Below the pieces are notes generated by a model, which had not been told where the DNA came from, did no database searches, and saw only the letters and a list, made by a program, of their open reading frames with translations. From NCBI GenBank assembly GCA_007050995.1, contig VJOU01000003.1, positions 62,001-126,000 on the forward strand: DNA of 64,000 bases, written 5' to 3'. The DNA is from Glycocaulis profundi. Its GTDB lineage: Bacteria > Pseudomonadota > Alphaproteobacteria > Caulobacterales > Maricaulaceae. The translations under genes and the position numbers were made by a program. Shown here piece by piece: positions 23,017-30,259 of the stretch. Position 1 is the stretch's first letter. Every line of letters begins with the position of its first letter.

Positions 23017-23463
23017 CTACTCCTCCACCACGTAGTCCCCGTAATCGGCCTCATCCACGTCCGCCTCGGCGACCAGCGTGCCGTGCACGCCCATGCCCGC
23101 CTTGGCGGTCGAGTCAGGATCGCCGGTGACCAGCGGATGCCAGCGGGGCAGCCGCCGCCCCTCCGCGATCAGGCGGTAGGCGCAGGTGGACGGCATCCAG
23201 TGCAGCCCGGCCACGTTCTGCGGGGTCAGCTTCACGCAGTCGGGAACCCGCCGGTGCCGGTTCGCGTAGTCGGTGCACCGCACGGTCTGAAGGTCGAGCA
23301 GGCGGCATCCGATGCAGGTCCGCGCCACGCGCTCCTCGGGGTCGTCCTCGTCGATCAGGCTCACCACGCAGCACTTGCCGCACCCGTCGCACAGGGATTC
23401 CCATTCCGCTGCCGTCATCTCGGCGAGAGACTTGCGTTCGTGGAAGGGGCGCAGATCGTCCAT
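23017..23463 (-). CDS. UPF0260 / YcgN-family cysteine-cluster protein
   Basis: 148 aa. It carries the YcgN cysteine pattern: CDGCGKCC (residues 25-32), then CIGCRLLD near 50-57, CTDY near 63 and VPDCVKL near 73, which probably bind a metal or Fe-S cluster. The central HWMPSTCAYRLIAEGRRLPRWHPL and the tail VDEADYGDYVVEE are family hallmarks. The function is not established. It starts 84 bases from, and divergent to, the possible start of the PBP gene. Confidence 0.93.
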   Translation of the reverse strand: MDDLRPFHERKSLAEMTAAEWESLCDGCGKCCVVSLIDEDDPEERVARTCIGCRLLDLQTVRCTDYANRHRRVPDCVKLTPQNVAGLHWMPSTCAYRLIAEGRRLPRWHPLVTGDPDSTAKAGMGVHGTLVAEADVDEADYGDYVVEE

Positions 23464-23631
23464 CGCCTGATTTTAGCCGCCTTGATGGTCTCTTGAGAAC
23501 GCGTTCACTGTGATCGCGACGCAGACCGCCCGCCCTGGAGTTCCGCCCTGACCTTCCGCGCCGACATCGACGAGACCCCGAAAAGGAAAAGCCTGTGGGC
23601 GCGCCGCCCCGCGCTCGTCACCCTTGCGGGC

Positions 23632-25521
23632 GTGGCGGTCATCTTCCTGTCCGGCGCCCTGATCGCGGGGGCTGTGGGCTATCGCTGGGCCTTCCACGAC
23701 ATGCCCGCCATCCCCGAGGATTCGCGCGAGCTGTGGCGCGTGCGCATGGAGCCCACCGTCACGCTGCTGGACCGCGAGGGCGCGGTGCTGGCCGTGCGCG
23801 GCCCCCTTTACGGCCAGCCCGCCCGCCTGACCGAGCTGCCGCCCCACGTGCCGCGCGCCTTCCTGGCCATCGAGGACCAGCGCTTCTTCGAGCATGGCGG
23901 CGTGGACTGGACAGCGATGGTGCGCTCCTCGGTGGTCAATGTCCGCGCCGGGCGCACCCTGCAGGGCGGCTCGACCATCACCATGCAGCTGGTCAAGAAC
24001 CTCATCCTGACCCCGGAACGCACCCTCCAGCGCAAGCTGCAGGAGATGCGCATCGCGATGGCGCTTGAGGACCGGCTCTCCAAGCAGGAGATCCTCGAGC
24101 TCTATCTCAACCGCATCTATTTCGGCGAGCAGGCCTACGGGATCGAGGCCGCCGCCCGGCGCTATTTCGACAAGCCCGCCACCGAGCTGTCGCTTCAGGA
24201 GGCCGCCCTGCTGGCCGCCCTGCCCAAGGCGCCCTCCCGGCTCGCCCCCACCGACAATCTCGCCGAGGCCCAGGCCCGCGCCGCCATCGTGCTCAGGACG
24301 ATGCGCGACATCGGCTATATCGACGAGCTGGAATATCTGGTCGCCGTCTCCACCCAGGCCGAGCCCGTCGAGGGCGTGTTCGGTTCGGGCGACCACATGC
24401 GCTACGGCCACATCTTCTCCTACGCGGCCACCGAGACCGCCCGCGCGCTCGGCCCCGACCCGGACGTGAACGATCTGGTCATCGCCACCACCATCGACCG
24501 CGACATGCAGGCCGCCGCCGTCGAGGCCGTCCAGACCCGCATCGCCGACGAGGGCGAGGCGGTCAATGCTTCCGAAGCCGCCCTGATCGCGCTCGACCGC
24601 GACGGCTCGGTGCGCGCGGTGGTGGGCGGGATCGACTACGCCGCCAGCCAGTTCAACCGCGCCACCCAGGCCCGCCGCCAGCCGGGCTCCGCCTTCAAGC
24701 CGGTGGTCTATGCCGCCGCGCTGGAGGCCGGCTATTCGCCCTGGGACGTGTTCGACGACTCCCCCGTCGACATCGACGGCTGGACCCCGGGCAATTTCGG
24801 CGGCGGCTATCGCGGCCGCGTGACCATCGACGACGCCCTGAAACGCTCCATCAACACCGTCGCGGCCCGTGTCGGCATGGCCGTGGGCCTGCCCCAGGTG
24901 GTCGACATGGCCCGGCGGCTGGGCGTGGGCGGCGTGCTGCGCCCGGTCCCCTCCATAACGCTGGGCGCCTCGGAAACCCGGCTGGTGGACATCACCTCGG
25001 CCTATCTGGTCTTCGCCAACGACGGAAACCGGATTCCGCCCCACCTGATCACCGAAATCCGGTCGACCTCCGGCGAACTGGTCTGGGAGCGCCCCGAGGA
25101 CGAACCCGAGGCCGTGATCGACACCGAAGACGCCCGGACCATGTCCACCATGCTCCAGGCCGTGGTGCGCGAAGGCACCGGCACGGCGGCGCGCCTGCCC
25201 GACGGCCGGCCCGCCGCGGGCAAGACCGGCACCAGCCAGCAGAGCCGCGACGCCTGGTTCATCGGCTACACCGCCAACCTCGCCGCAGGTGTCTGGGTCG
25301 GCAATGACGACGACTCGCCCATGCGCAACGTCACGGGGGGCGGCCTGCCCGCCCGCATCTGGCACGACTTCATGGCCGCCGCCCACCAAGGCCTTGAAAT
25401 AGAACAGCTCGCCGCTCCCGCCCCCCGCACCCGCGACCCCCGCGAGGAACGCCTGGCCGCCTTCTACGGCGCCCTGTCCAACGATCTCGAAAACGCCCGC
25501 ACCGGCGCGGCCCACTACTAG
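23632..25521 (+). CDS. Class A penicillin-binding protein (PBP1A-like)
   Basis: 629 aa from the GTG given here. The glycosyltransferase domain has the catalytic glutamate in AIEDQRFFEHGG (Glu81) and QGGSTITMQLVKN. The transpeptidase domain has SAFK (Ser353), SIN and KTGTS. It builds and crosslinks peptidoglycan in the periplasm. GTG 23632 cuts into the membrane helix; the frame continues upstream through charged residues and a complete helix with only CTG codons (23548, 23593) as possible starts. CTG 23548 has GGAG seven bases before it and would give a normal N-terminus. The true start is therefore probably upstream. Confidence 0.92.
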   Translation: MAVIFLSGALIAGAVGYRWAFHDMPAIPEDSRELWRVRMEPTVTLLDREGAVLAVRGPLYGQPARLTELPPHVPRAFLAIEDQRFFEHGGVDWTAMVRSSVVNVRAGRTLQGGSTITMQLVKNLILTPERTLQRKLQEMRIAMALEDRLSKQEILELYLNRIYFGEQAYGIEAAARRYFDKPATELSLQEAALLAALPKAPSRLAPTDNLAEAQARAAIVLRTMRDIGYIDELEYLVAVSTQAEPVEGVFGSGDHMRYGHIFSYAATETARALGPDPDVNDLVIATTIDRDMQAAAVEAVQTRIADEGEAVNASEAALIALDRDGSVRAVVGGIDYAASQFNRATQARRQPGSAFKPVVYAAALEAGYSPWDVFDDSPVDIDGWTPGNFGGGYRGRVTIDDALKRSINTVAARVGMAVGLPQVVDMARRLGVGGVLRPVPSITLGASETRLVDITSAYLVFANDGNRIPPHLITEIRSTSGELVWERPEDEPEAVIDTEDARTMSTMLQAVVREGTGTAARLPDGRPAAGKTGTSQQSRDAWFIGYTANLAAGVWVGNDDDSPMRNVTGGGLPARIWHDFMAAAHQGLEIEQLAAPAPRTRDPREERLAAFYGALSNDLENARTGAAHY

Positions 25522-26435
25522 CAGCGCTCGGCGAACGCAGCAGGCAGCGCGTCCAGGAACAGCCGCACCGCCGGGATCAGGCCGCGGCGCGACGGGAAAA
25601 CCGCATGCGCCAGGCCGCAGGGCAGTTCGTGGCGGGGCAGCAGGGTCTCCAGCCGCCCGGCCTCGATGTCGTCCCGGACCACCATCATCGGCAGCTCGGT
25701 GATGCCCGCTCCGGCCAAGGCCGCCTGACGCAGGGTTTCCATGTCGTCCGTGATCAGCCGCGGCTCGTGGCGCGCCTGACTGACCACCCCGTCCGGCGCG
25801 GTCAGCAGGAAGACGTGCCCGCCCGCCCGACGGTCCATGTCCAGCGTCGGAAACCGCGCCAGATCCTCCGGTGTCTCCGGCCGTCCCAGCCGCTCGGCGA
25901 GCGCCGGGCTGGCCACGATGGCCGAGCGGTGCAGGCCCAGCCGCTTGAGCGTCAGGCCGGTGTCTTCCAGCGGCGGCTGGCGGACGCGGATCGCCAGATC
26001 GAAACCCTCCTCGATCACGTCCACCCGACGGCCTGTCGCCTCCACGCGCACACGCACCTTGGGGTGCTCGGTCATGAAGCTGGCGAGCATCGGCGCCAGC
26101 ACGCGTTCCGAGATCAGCACCGGACAGCTCACCCGCACGGTTCCCTGCGGCTCGGCGCGGGTCATCGCGATGGCGTCCTCGGCGGCCTGGGCTTCAGCGA
26201 GCATCGCCATGCAGTGACGGTGGAAGACCCGCCCCGCCTCGGTGACCGCGAAACTGCGGGTGGACCGATGGATGAGCGTCACGCCCAGCCGAGCCTCCAG
26301 CTCGGCCACCTTCCGGCTCAGCCTCGACTTGGGCACCCCGATCGCACGGCCCGCAGCCGCGAACCCGCCATGCTCGACCACCTGCGCGAACAGATGGAGC
26401 GCGTTCAGATCGGGCGAAGTCGCTGTTCCACTCAT
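25518..26435 (-). CDS. LysR-family transcriptional regulator
   Basis: 305 aa from the ATG at 26435; an upstream frame extension to 26504 overlaps the promoter region. The N-terminal winged helix is LNALHLFAQVVEHGGFAAAGRAIGVPKSRLSRKVAELEARLGV; the effector domain follows (about 90-300). The form is the CrgA/AaeR-like subgroup. It lies divergent to the azoreductase gene, its likely target, and a palindrome covers its start codon, suggesting autoregulation. Its 3' end overlaps the PBP stop by four bases (convergent). Confidence 0.93.
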   Translation of the reverse strand: MSGTATSPDLNALHLFAQVVEHGGFAAAGRAIGVPKSRLSRKVAELEARLGVTLIHRSTRSFAVTEAGRVFHRHCMAMLAEAQAAEDAIAMTRAEPQGTVRVSCPVLISERVLAPMLASFMTEHPKVRVRVEATGRRVDVIEEGFDLAIRVRQPPLEDTGLTLKRLGLHRSAIVASPALAERLGRPETPEDLARFPTLDMDRRAGGHVFLLTAPDGVVSQARHEPRLITDDMETLRQAALAGAGITELPMMVVRDDIEAGRLETLLPRHELPCGLAHAVFPSRRGLIPAVRLFLDALPAAFAERC

Positions 26436-26440
26436 GGAAC
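26425..26440. promoter_or_regulatory. Possible LysR operator (GTTCCA-N4-TGGAAC)
   Basis: A perfect 6-bp inverted repeat with a 4-base spacer overlaps the ATG of the LysR gene. A further GTTCCA half-site is at 26476-26481, on the side of the divergent azoreductase promoter. The position fits LysR autorepression and control of the neighbour. Confidence 0.5.
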
Positions 26441-26521
26441 ACACAGTGACGCAAATAGCCTCTACAGGCAATTCCGTTCCACCACTAGATCGAACGCCTG
26501 ACACAGCCTCAGGAGTCCGCC

Positions 26522-27145
26522 ATGAATCTGCTTCACATCGACTCGTCCGTGCTGGGCGACGCCTCCGCCTCCCGCCAGCTCTCCGCCGCCATCGCGCAGG
26601 CGCTGACTGAGACGCGCGGCGATGGCCAGACCGTCTATCGCGATCTGGCCGCGGACGCGCCGGGCCATCTGGACGGCGACGTCCTGCAGGCGCTGGGCGG
26701 CGACGTGGCTGACCTCTCAGAGGCCCAGAAACGCGAGCGTGCCTTCACCGACGCCCTGATCGAGGAATTCCTCGCCGCGGACGTCGTGGTCATCGGCGCG
26801 CCCATGTATAATTTCGCCATCCCCACCCAGCTCAAGGCCTGGCTCGACCGCCTCGCCCAGGCGGGCCGGACCTTCCGCTACACCGAAGCGGGCGCGGTGG
26901 GTCTGGCGGGCGGGAAGACCGTCTATGTCGCTTCCTCGCGCGGCGGGAAATATTTCGGCACCGAGGCCGAAGCCGCCATGGACCATCAGGAAGCCTATCT
27001 GAAGGCCATCCTGGGCTTCTTCGGCATCACCGACGTCCGCGTCATCCGCGCGGAAGGGCTGGCCATGGGCGACGAGGCCCGCGCGGCGGGGCTGGACGCG
27101 GCGGCCGCCCAGATCGCGAAACTGTCGGTCCGCAAAGCGGCCTAG
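26522..27145 (+). CDS. azoR: FMN-dependent NADH azoreductase
   Basis: 207 aa. It is a flavodoxin-like quinone/azo reductase: MNLLHIDSSVLGDASASRQL at the N-terminus binds FMN phosphate, APMYNFAIPTQLKAWLDRL (about 98-116) is the family signature, and SRGGKYFG follows near 139. It reduces quinones and azo compounds with NADH in two-electron steps. AGGAG stands before the ATG. The adjacent divergent LysR gene is the probable regulator. Confidence 0.95.
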   Translation: MNLLHIDSSVLGDASASRQLSAAIAQALTETRGDGQTVYRDLAADAPGHLDGDVLQALGGDVADLSEAQKRERAFTDALIEEFLAADVVVIGAPMYNFAIPTQLKAWLDRLAQAGRTFRYTEAGAVGLAGGKTVYVASSRGGKYFGTEAEAAMDHQEAYLKAILGFFGITDVRVIRAEGLAMGDEARAAGLDAAAAQIAKLSVRKAA

Positions 27146-27978
27146 GAGGACGGCTTGTCCGAGCTGAGCGCCCGTCTCAGCTCGGTCATCTCCTCGCGCA
27201 TCGCCTTCACCTCGGCCAGCATCTCGGCCCGCTCGTCATGGGCCGCCTTCTCCCGGGCGTCCTCCTCGGCGAAGTGCTTCGACTGCAGCGAGTCCACGAT
27301 CACGGCGATGAACAGGTTGAGCACCGCGAAGCTGGTCAGCACGATGAAGCCGACGAAGAACAGCCACGCCATCGGGTGCTCGGCGATCACCGGCCGGGCC
27401 ACGCCCATCGACCAGCTCTCCAGCGTCATGATCTGGAACAGGGTGAAGGCCGACGCCCCCAGATCATCGAAGAACTCGGGGTGCGTGCCGGAGAACAGCT
27501 TCGACGCCATCACCGCCGAGACATAGAAGATCAGGCCCAGCACCATCATGATGGCGCCCATGCCGGGGATGGCCTTCATCAGCGCCTCGACCACCTTGCG
27601 CATCTCGGGCACCACCGAGAACAGCCGGAACAGGCGCAGCACCCTCAGCGCCCGCAGAACCGTGAACGGCCCCGCCGCGGGCATCAGCGACAGGGTCACC
27701 ACGATCAGATCGAACCAGTTCCAGCCCGACCGGAAGAACCGCACCCGCCACGCGATCAGCTTGAGGATCAGCTCCACCACGAACACGCCGATCACCACCC
27801 GGTCGGCGACGGCGAGAACCGCCTGCACGTTCGCGGGCAGATCATAGGTCTCCAGCCCCAGCATGGCCGCGTTCACCAGGATCAGCCCGGTGATGAAATT
27901 GCGGAAGGCGGCGCTTTCCACGAAGCGGGTCAGCCAGCCGCTCTCGGTCGTGTCCGCCTGGGCGTCCTGAACGGCCAT
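27142..27978 (-). CDS. Bacterial voltage-gated sodium channel (NavBac type)
   Basis: 278 aa from the ATG at 27978 (NaChBac is 274 aa); a frame extension to 28047 is possible but less likely. Six membrane helices are seen. S4 has arginines every third residue (Arg109, 112, 115 and 118 in VLRALRVLRLFRLF). The pore has the selectivity sequence TLESW at 185-189, the sodium-selective NavBac signature. A charged C-terminal coiled coil (about 236-272) is the tetramer-forming tail. As one 6TM unit it works as a homotetramer in the inner membrane. Marine bacteria use such channels in Na+ and pH homeostasis and motility. Confidence 0.94.
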   Translation of the reverse strand: MAVQDAQADTTESGWLTRFVESAAFRNFITGLILVNAAMLGLETYDLPANVQAVLAVADRVVIGVFVVELILKLIAWRVRFFRSGWNWFDLIVVTLSLMPAAGPFTVLRALRVLRLFRLFSVVPEMRKVVEALMKAIPGMGAIMMVLGLIFYVSAVMASKLFSGTHPEFFDDLGASAFTLFQIMTLESWSMGVARPVIAEHPMAWLFFVGFIVLTSFAVLNLFIAVIVDSLQSKHFAEEDAREKAAHDERAEMLAEVKAMREEMTELRRALSSDKPSS

Positions 27979-28082
27979 GGGGCCCTCTGTCTCTTGCAAG
28001 ATGGGTGATGCGGCGTGAGAGTTAGCCATCACGGCGGCGGCGCGCAACGCTCCGCCTGCTGCAACCTCGCCGCCGGACCGCC

Positions 28083-28475
28083 ATGATCCTCGCTTCCCTG
28101 ATCGCCGCTCTCGCCCTGTCCGCTCAGCCCGCCGGGCCGGTCACGGAGAATCACGAGCGCCGCGGCCCGGTCATCGCCCGTCTCGATGGCGCGCCCGGGG
28201 AGAGCTGGCGCGCCTGCCAGACCGCCTGCGGCGTGAACGAAAGCTGCCGTTCCTGGACCTGGCGCGCCGCCGGTCCCGCCCGCTGCGAGCTTCTGGGCAG
28301 CGCCCCCGCGGCCACCCCCTGGCCCGGCGCTGTGACCGGCGCGAAGACCCGCGTGATCTCAGGCGGCGTGGAACGCCTCGACCCCGGCAGCCGCCCGCCC
28401 GGCGACATTCCGGACGTCTGGCGCGGCGGCGCCCTGCCCCTGCGCACCGACCGGCTGGACGGCGGACCGGACTGA
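28083..28475 (+). CDS. Small secreted PAN/Apple-like protein
   Basis: 130 aa. A short N-terminal signal segment (ILASLIAALALSAQPA) is followed by a PAN-like core: SWRACQTACGVNESCRSWTWRAAGPARCELLG, with the four-cysteine arrangement of minimal PAN modules, which bind proteins or carbohydrates. The tail after residue ~90 is Pro/Gly-rich. It lies divergent to the channel gene with 100 bases between them. Function unknown. Confidence 0.75.
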   Translation: MILASLIAALALSAQPAGPVTENHERRGPVIARLDGAPGESWRACQTACGVNESCRSWTWRAAGPARCELLGSAPAATPWPGAVTGAKTRVISGGVERLDPGSRPPGDIPDVWRGGALPLRTDRLDGGPD

Positions 28476-28608
28476 GCAGCCGTCAACCCCGCGTTAACCA
28501 CCTTATCGCGAGGCCTCTTCCGCAGCGCGGCGAACGCGTCCCTGAATAGGCTTTGTTTACCGAACTCCACCTATGGTTCGCGCGCGTCGATGCGTGCGGG
28601 GGTCGTTC

Positions 28609-29694
28609 ATGTCCACATCCAATACGTTGAGCCGTCTGTCCGAGCTGGCCAAGGAGAAGTCCTCCGAGCGCCGGCGCGAACTGATGCGCCAGGTCACTGA
28701 TCTGTTCTTCGAATCCCCGCCCGCCGAGGGCAGCCCTCTGCAGGGCCAGTTCGACGGCATCCTGAGCGCCATCGCGCAGGAAACCGCCGCGGACGCCAGG
28801 CGCGAGCTTTCCGACCGCTTCGCGGACGCCGCCCAGGCGCCGCGCGGCCTGATCATGCAGCTCGCCCGCGACGCCATCGAGGTCGCCCGCCCCATCCTCG
28901 AGCGCTCCGCCCGCCTGAACGAGGACGACCTGCTCCGCATCGTCCACGAGAAGGGCGAAGCGCACATGCGCGCCATCTCCGGCCGTGCGGTGGTGCCCGA
29001 GAAGGTTTCCGAGATCATCGTGGAGAAGGGCGACGACCACACCGTGGCCAGGCTCGTCGGCAACGAGGGCGCCCAGCTCTCGCGCGCCGCCCACGAGACG
29101 GTGGCGAAACGCGCCGAGACCAGTCCGGTCCTGCAGGCGCCCCTCGCCCAGCGCTCCGACACCCCGCCCGACCTCCTGCACGACCTGATGATGGTGGTGG
29201 AGACCTCCCTGCGCGAGCGGATCATGAGCCGGTTCGAGGCCATGGAGGACGGCGCGGTCGAGGCCGCGCTCGCCGCCTCCCGCGCCCGGCTGGAGAAGCG
29301 CCTGAGCGAAGACAGGGACATCGCCGAGGCCCGCAAGTGGATCCAGCAGCGCCAGCTCCGCAAGGAGCTCGACGGCGCCCTTCTGGCCCGCCTGCTGCGC
29401 GAGCGCGAGACGGTGAAGTTCTGCGTGGGCTTCGCCGAGCTGACGGGGCTGGACTATCACGCCGCCCGCCGCGCGGTGGAGCACGAGGACATCGACCTGC
29501 TCGCTCTGGTCTGCAAGGCCAGCGGCTTCGACCGGGCGATCTTCGTCACCTTCGCGGTGCTGCGCTCGGGCGCGAAGTCCGACGGCATGGCCCAGGCCCG
29601 CGAGATGGGCCAGCTTTACGACGGCATCGACCCCGAGGCGGCCCAGCGCACCCTGCGCTTCTGGCGCATGCGCAAGGAGATGGCCGCGGCCTGA
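28609..29694 (+). CDS. DUF2336 protein (first of two)
   Basis: 361 aa from the ATG at 28609. It is all-helical, with repeated segments: LARDAIEVARPILERSARLNEDDLLRIV, then repeats of the form VPEKVSEIIVEKGDDHTVARLVGNEGAQLS, and a C-terminal block ending in LRFWRMRKEM. The DUF2336 family is almost limited to Alphaproteobacteria and its function is not settled. A paralogue is encoded at 48582-49670. GTTAACC lies upstream, but it is not a full CtrA box. Confidence 0.88.
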   Translation: MSTSNTLSRLSELAKEKSSERRRELMRQVTDLFFESPPAEGSPLQGQFDGILSAIAQETAADARRELSDRFADAAQAPRGLIMQLARDAIEVARPILERSARLNEDDLLRIVHEKGEAHMRAISGRAVVPEKVSEIIVEKGDDHTVARLVGNEGAQLSRAAHETVAKRAETSPVLQAPLAQRSDTPPDLLHDLMMVVETSLRERIMSRFEAMEDGAVEAALAASRARLEKRLSEDRDIAEARKWIQQRQLRKELDGALLARLLRERETVKFCVGFAELTGLDYHAARRAVEHEDIDLLALVCKASGFDRAIFVTFAVLRSGAKSDGMAQAREMGQLYDGIDPEAAQRTLRFWRMRKEMAAA

Positions 29695-29705
29695 TCGCCG
29701 TGAAT

Positions 29706-29733
29706 TTGCGGCTTTGTCCGCCCCGCTTTATCT
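29706..29733 (+). promoter_or_regulatory. Possible mntR promoter
   Basis: TTGCGG (29706-29711) and TTATCT (29728-29733) are 16 bases apart, about 30 bases before the mntR start. Confidence 0.35.
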
Positions 29734-29763
29734 AGAGGGGCACGAAGAGAGTCGCTCACGCCC

Positions 29764-30192
29764 ATGACCCTGCCCGATCCTGAAGACCACGCCCGCCGCT
29801 TCGCCCGGGTGCGCGCCGCGCACCAGACCGAGCTGGCAGAGGACTACGTGGAGATGATCGCCGACCTGATCGCCGAGCAGGGCGAGGCGCGCGGCGCCGA
29901 TCTGGCCGCCCGCTTCGGCGTCACCGCCGCGACCGTCGCCAACACCCTGGCCCGGCTCAAGCGCGACGGGCTGGTCGAGATGAAGCGCTACCGCTCCATC
30001 TTCCTGACCGGCGAAGGCGAAGCCATGGCCCGCCGGTCCCGCGAGCGGCACCATGCCGTGGTCGCCTTCCTGCTGGCGCTGGGCGTCAGTCAGGAGACGG
30101 CCGATCTGGACGCCGAGGGGCTGGAGCATCACCTCAGCGACGAGACGCTGGAGCGCATGCGCGCCTTCACCGCCGCGCGCGCCGCCGAATAG
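29764..30192 (+). CDS. mntR: Manganese-responsive regulator MntR
   Basis: 142 aa. It aligns with E. coli MntR along its length: RVRAAHQTELAEDYVEMIADLI, a winged helix with GADLAARFGVTAATVANTLARLKRDGLVEM, FLTGEGEAMARRSRERHHAVVAFLLALGVS and the metal-site/dimer part DAEGLEHHLSDETLERM. It represses Mn2+ uptake genes when Mn2+ is high. No transporter gene lies beside it, so its targets are elsewhere. It precedes pepN on the same strand by 67 bases. Confidence 0.95.
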   Translation: MTLPDPEDHARRFARVRAAHQTELAEDYVEMIADLIAEQGEARGADLAARFGVTAATVANTLARLKRDGLVEMKRYRSIFLTGEGEAMARRSRERHHAVVAFLLALGVSQETADLDAEGLEHHLSDETLERMRAFTAARAAE

Positions 30193-30259
30193 CCGCCAGC
30201 GCCATTGAGCCCGGCGTCCGCCCGGCCTAACTGTCAGACCTCACGCCGCTCAGCGAGGA

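Noticed and set aside
23473-25515. 680-aa open frame on the minus strand
   Set aside because: Antisense shadow of the class A PBP, whose catalytic motifs are on the plus strand. Gly/Val/His-rich composition typical of shadows.
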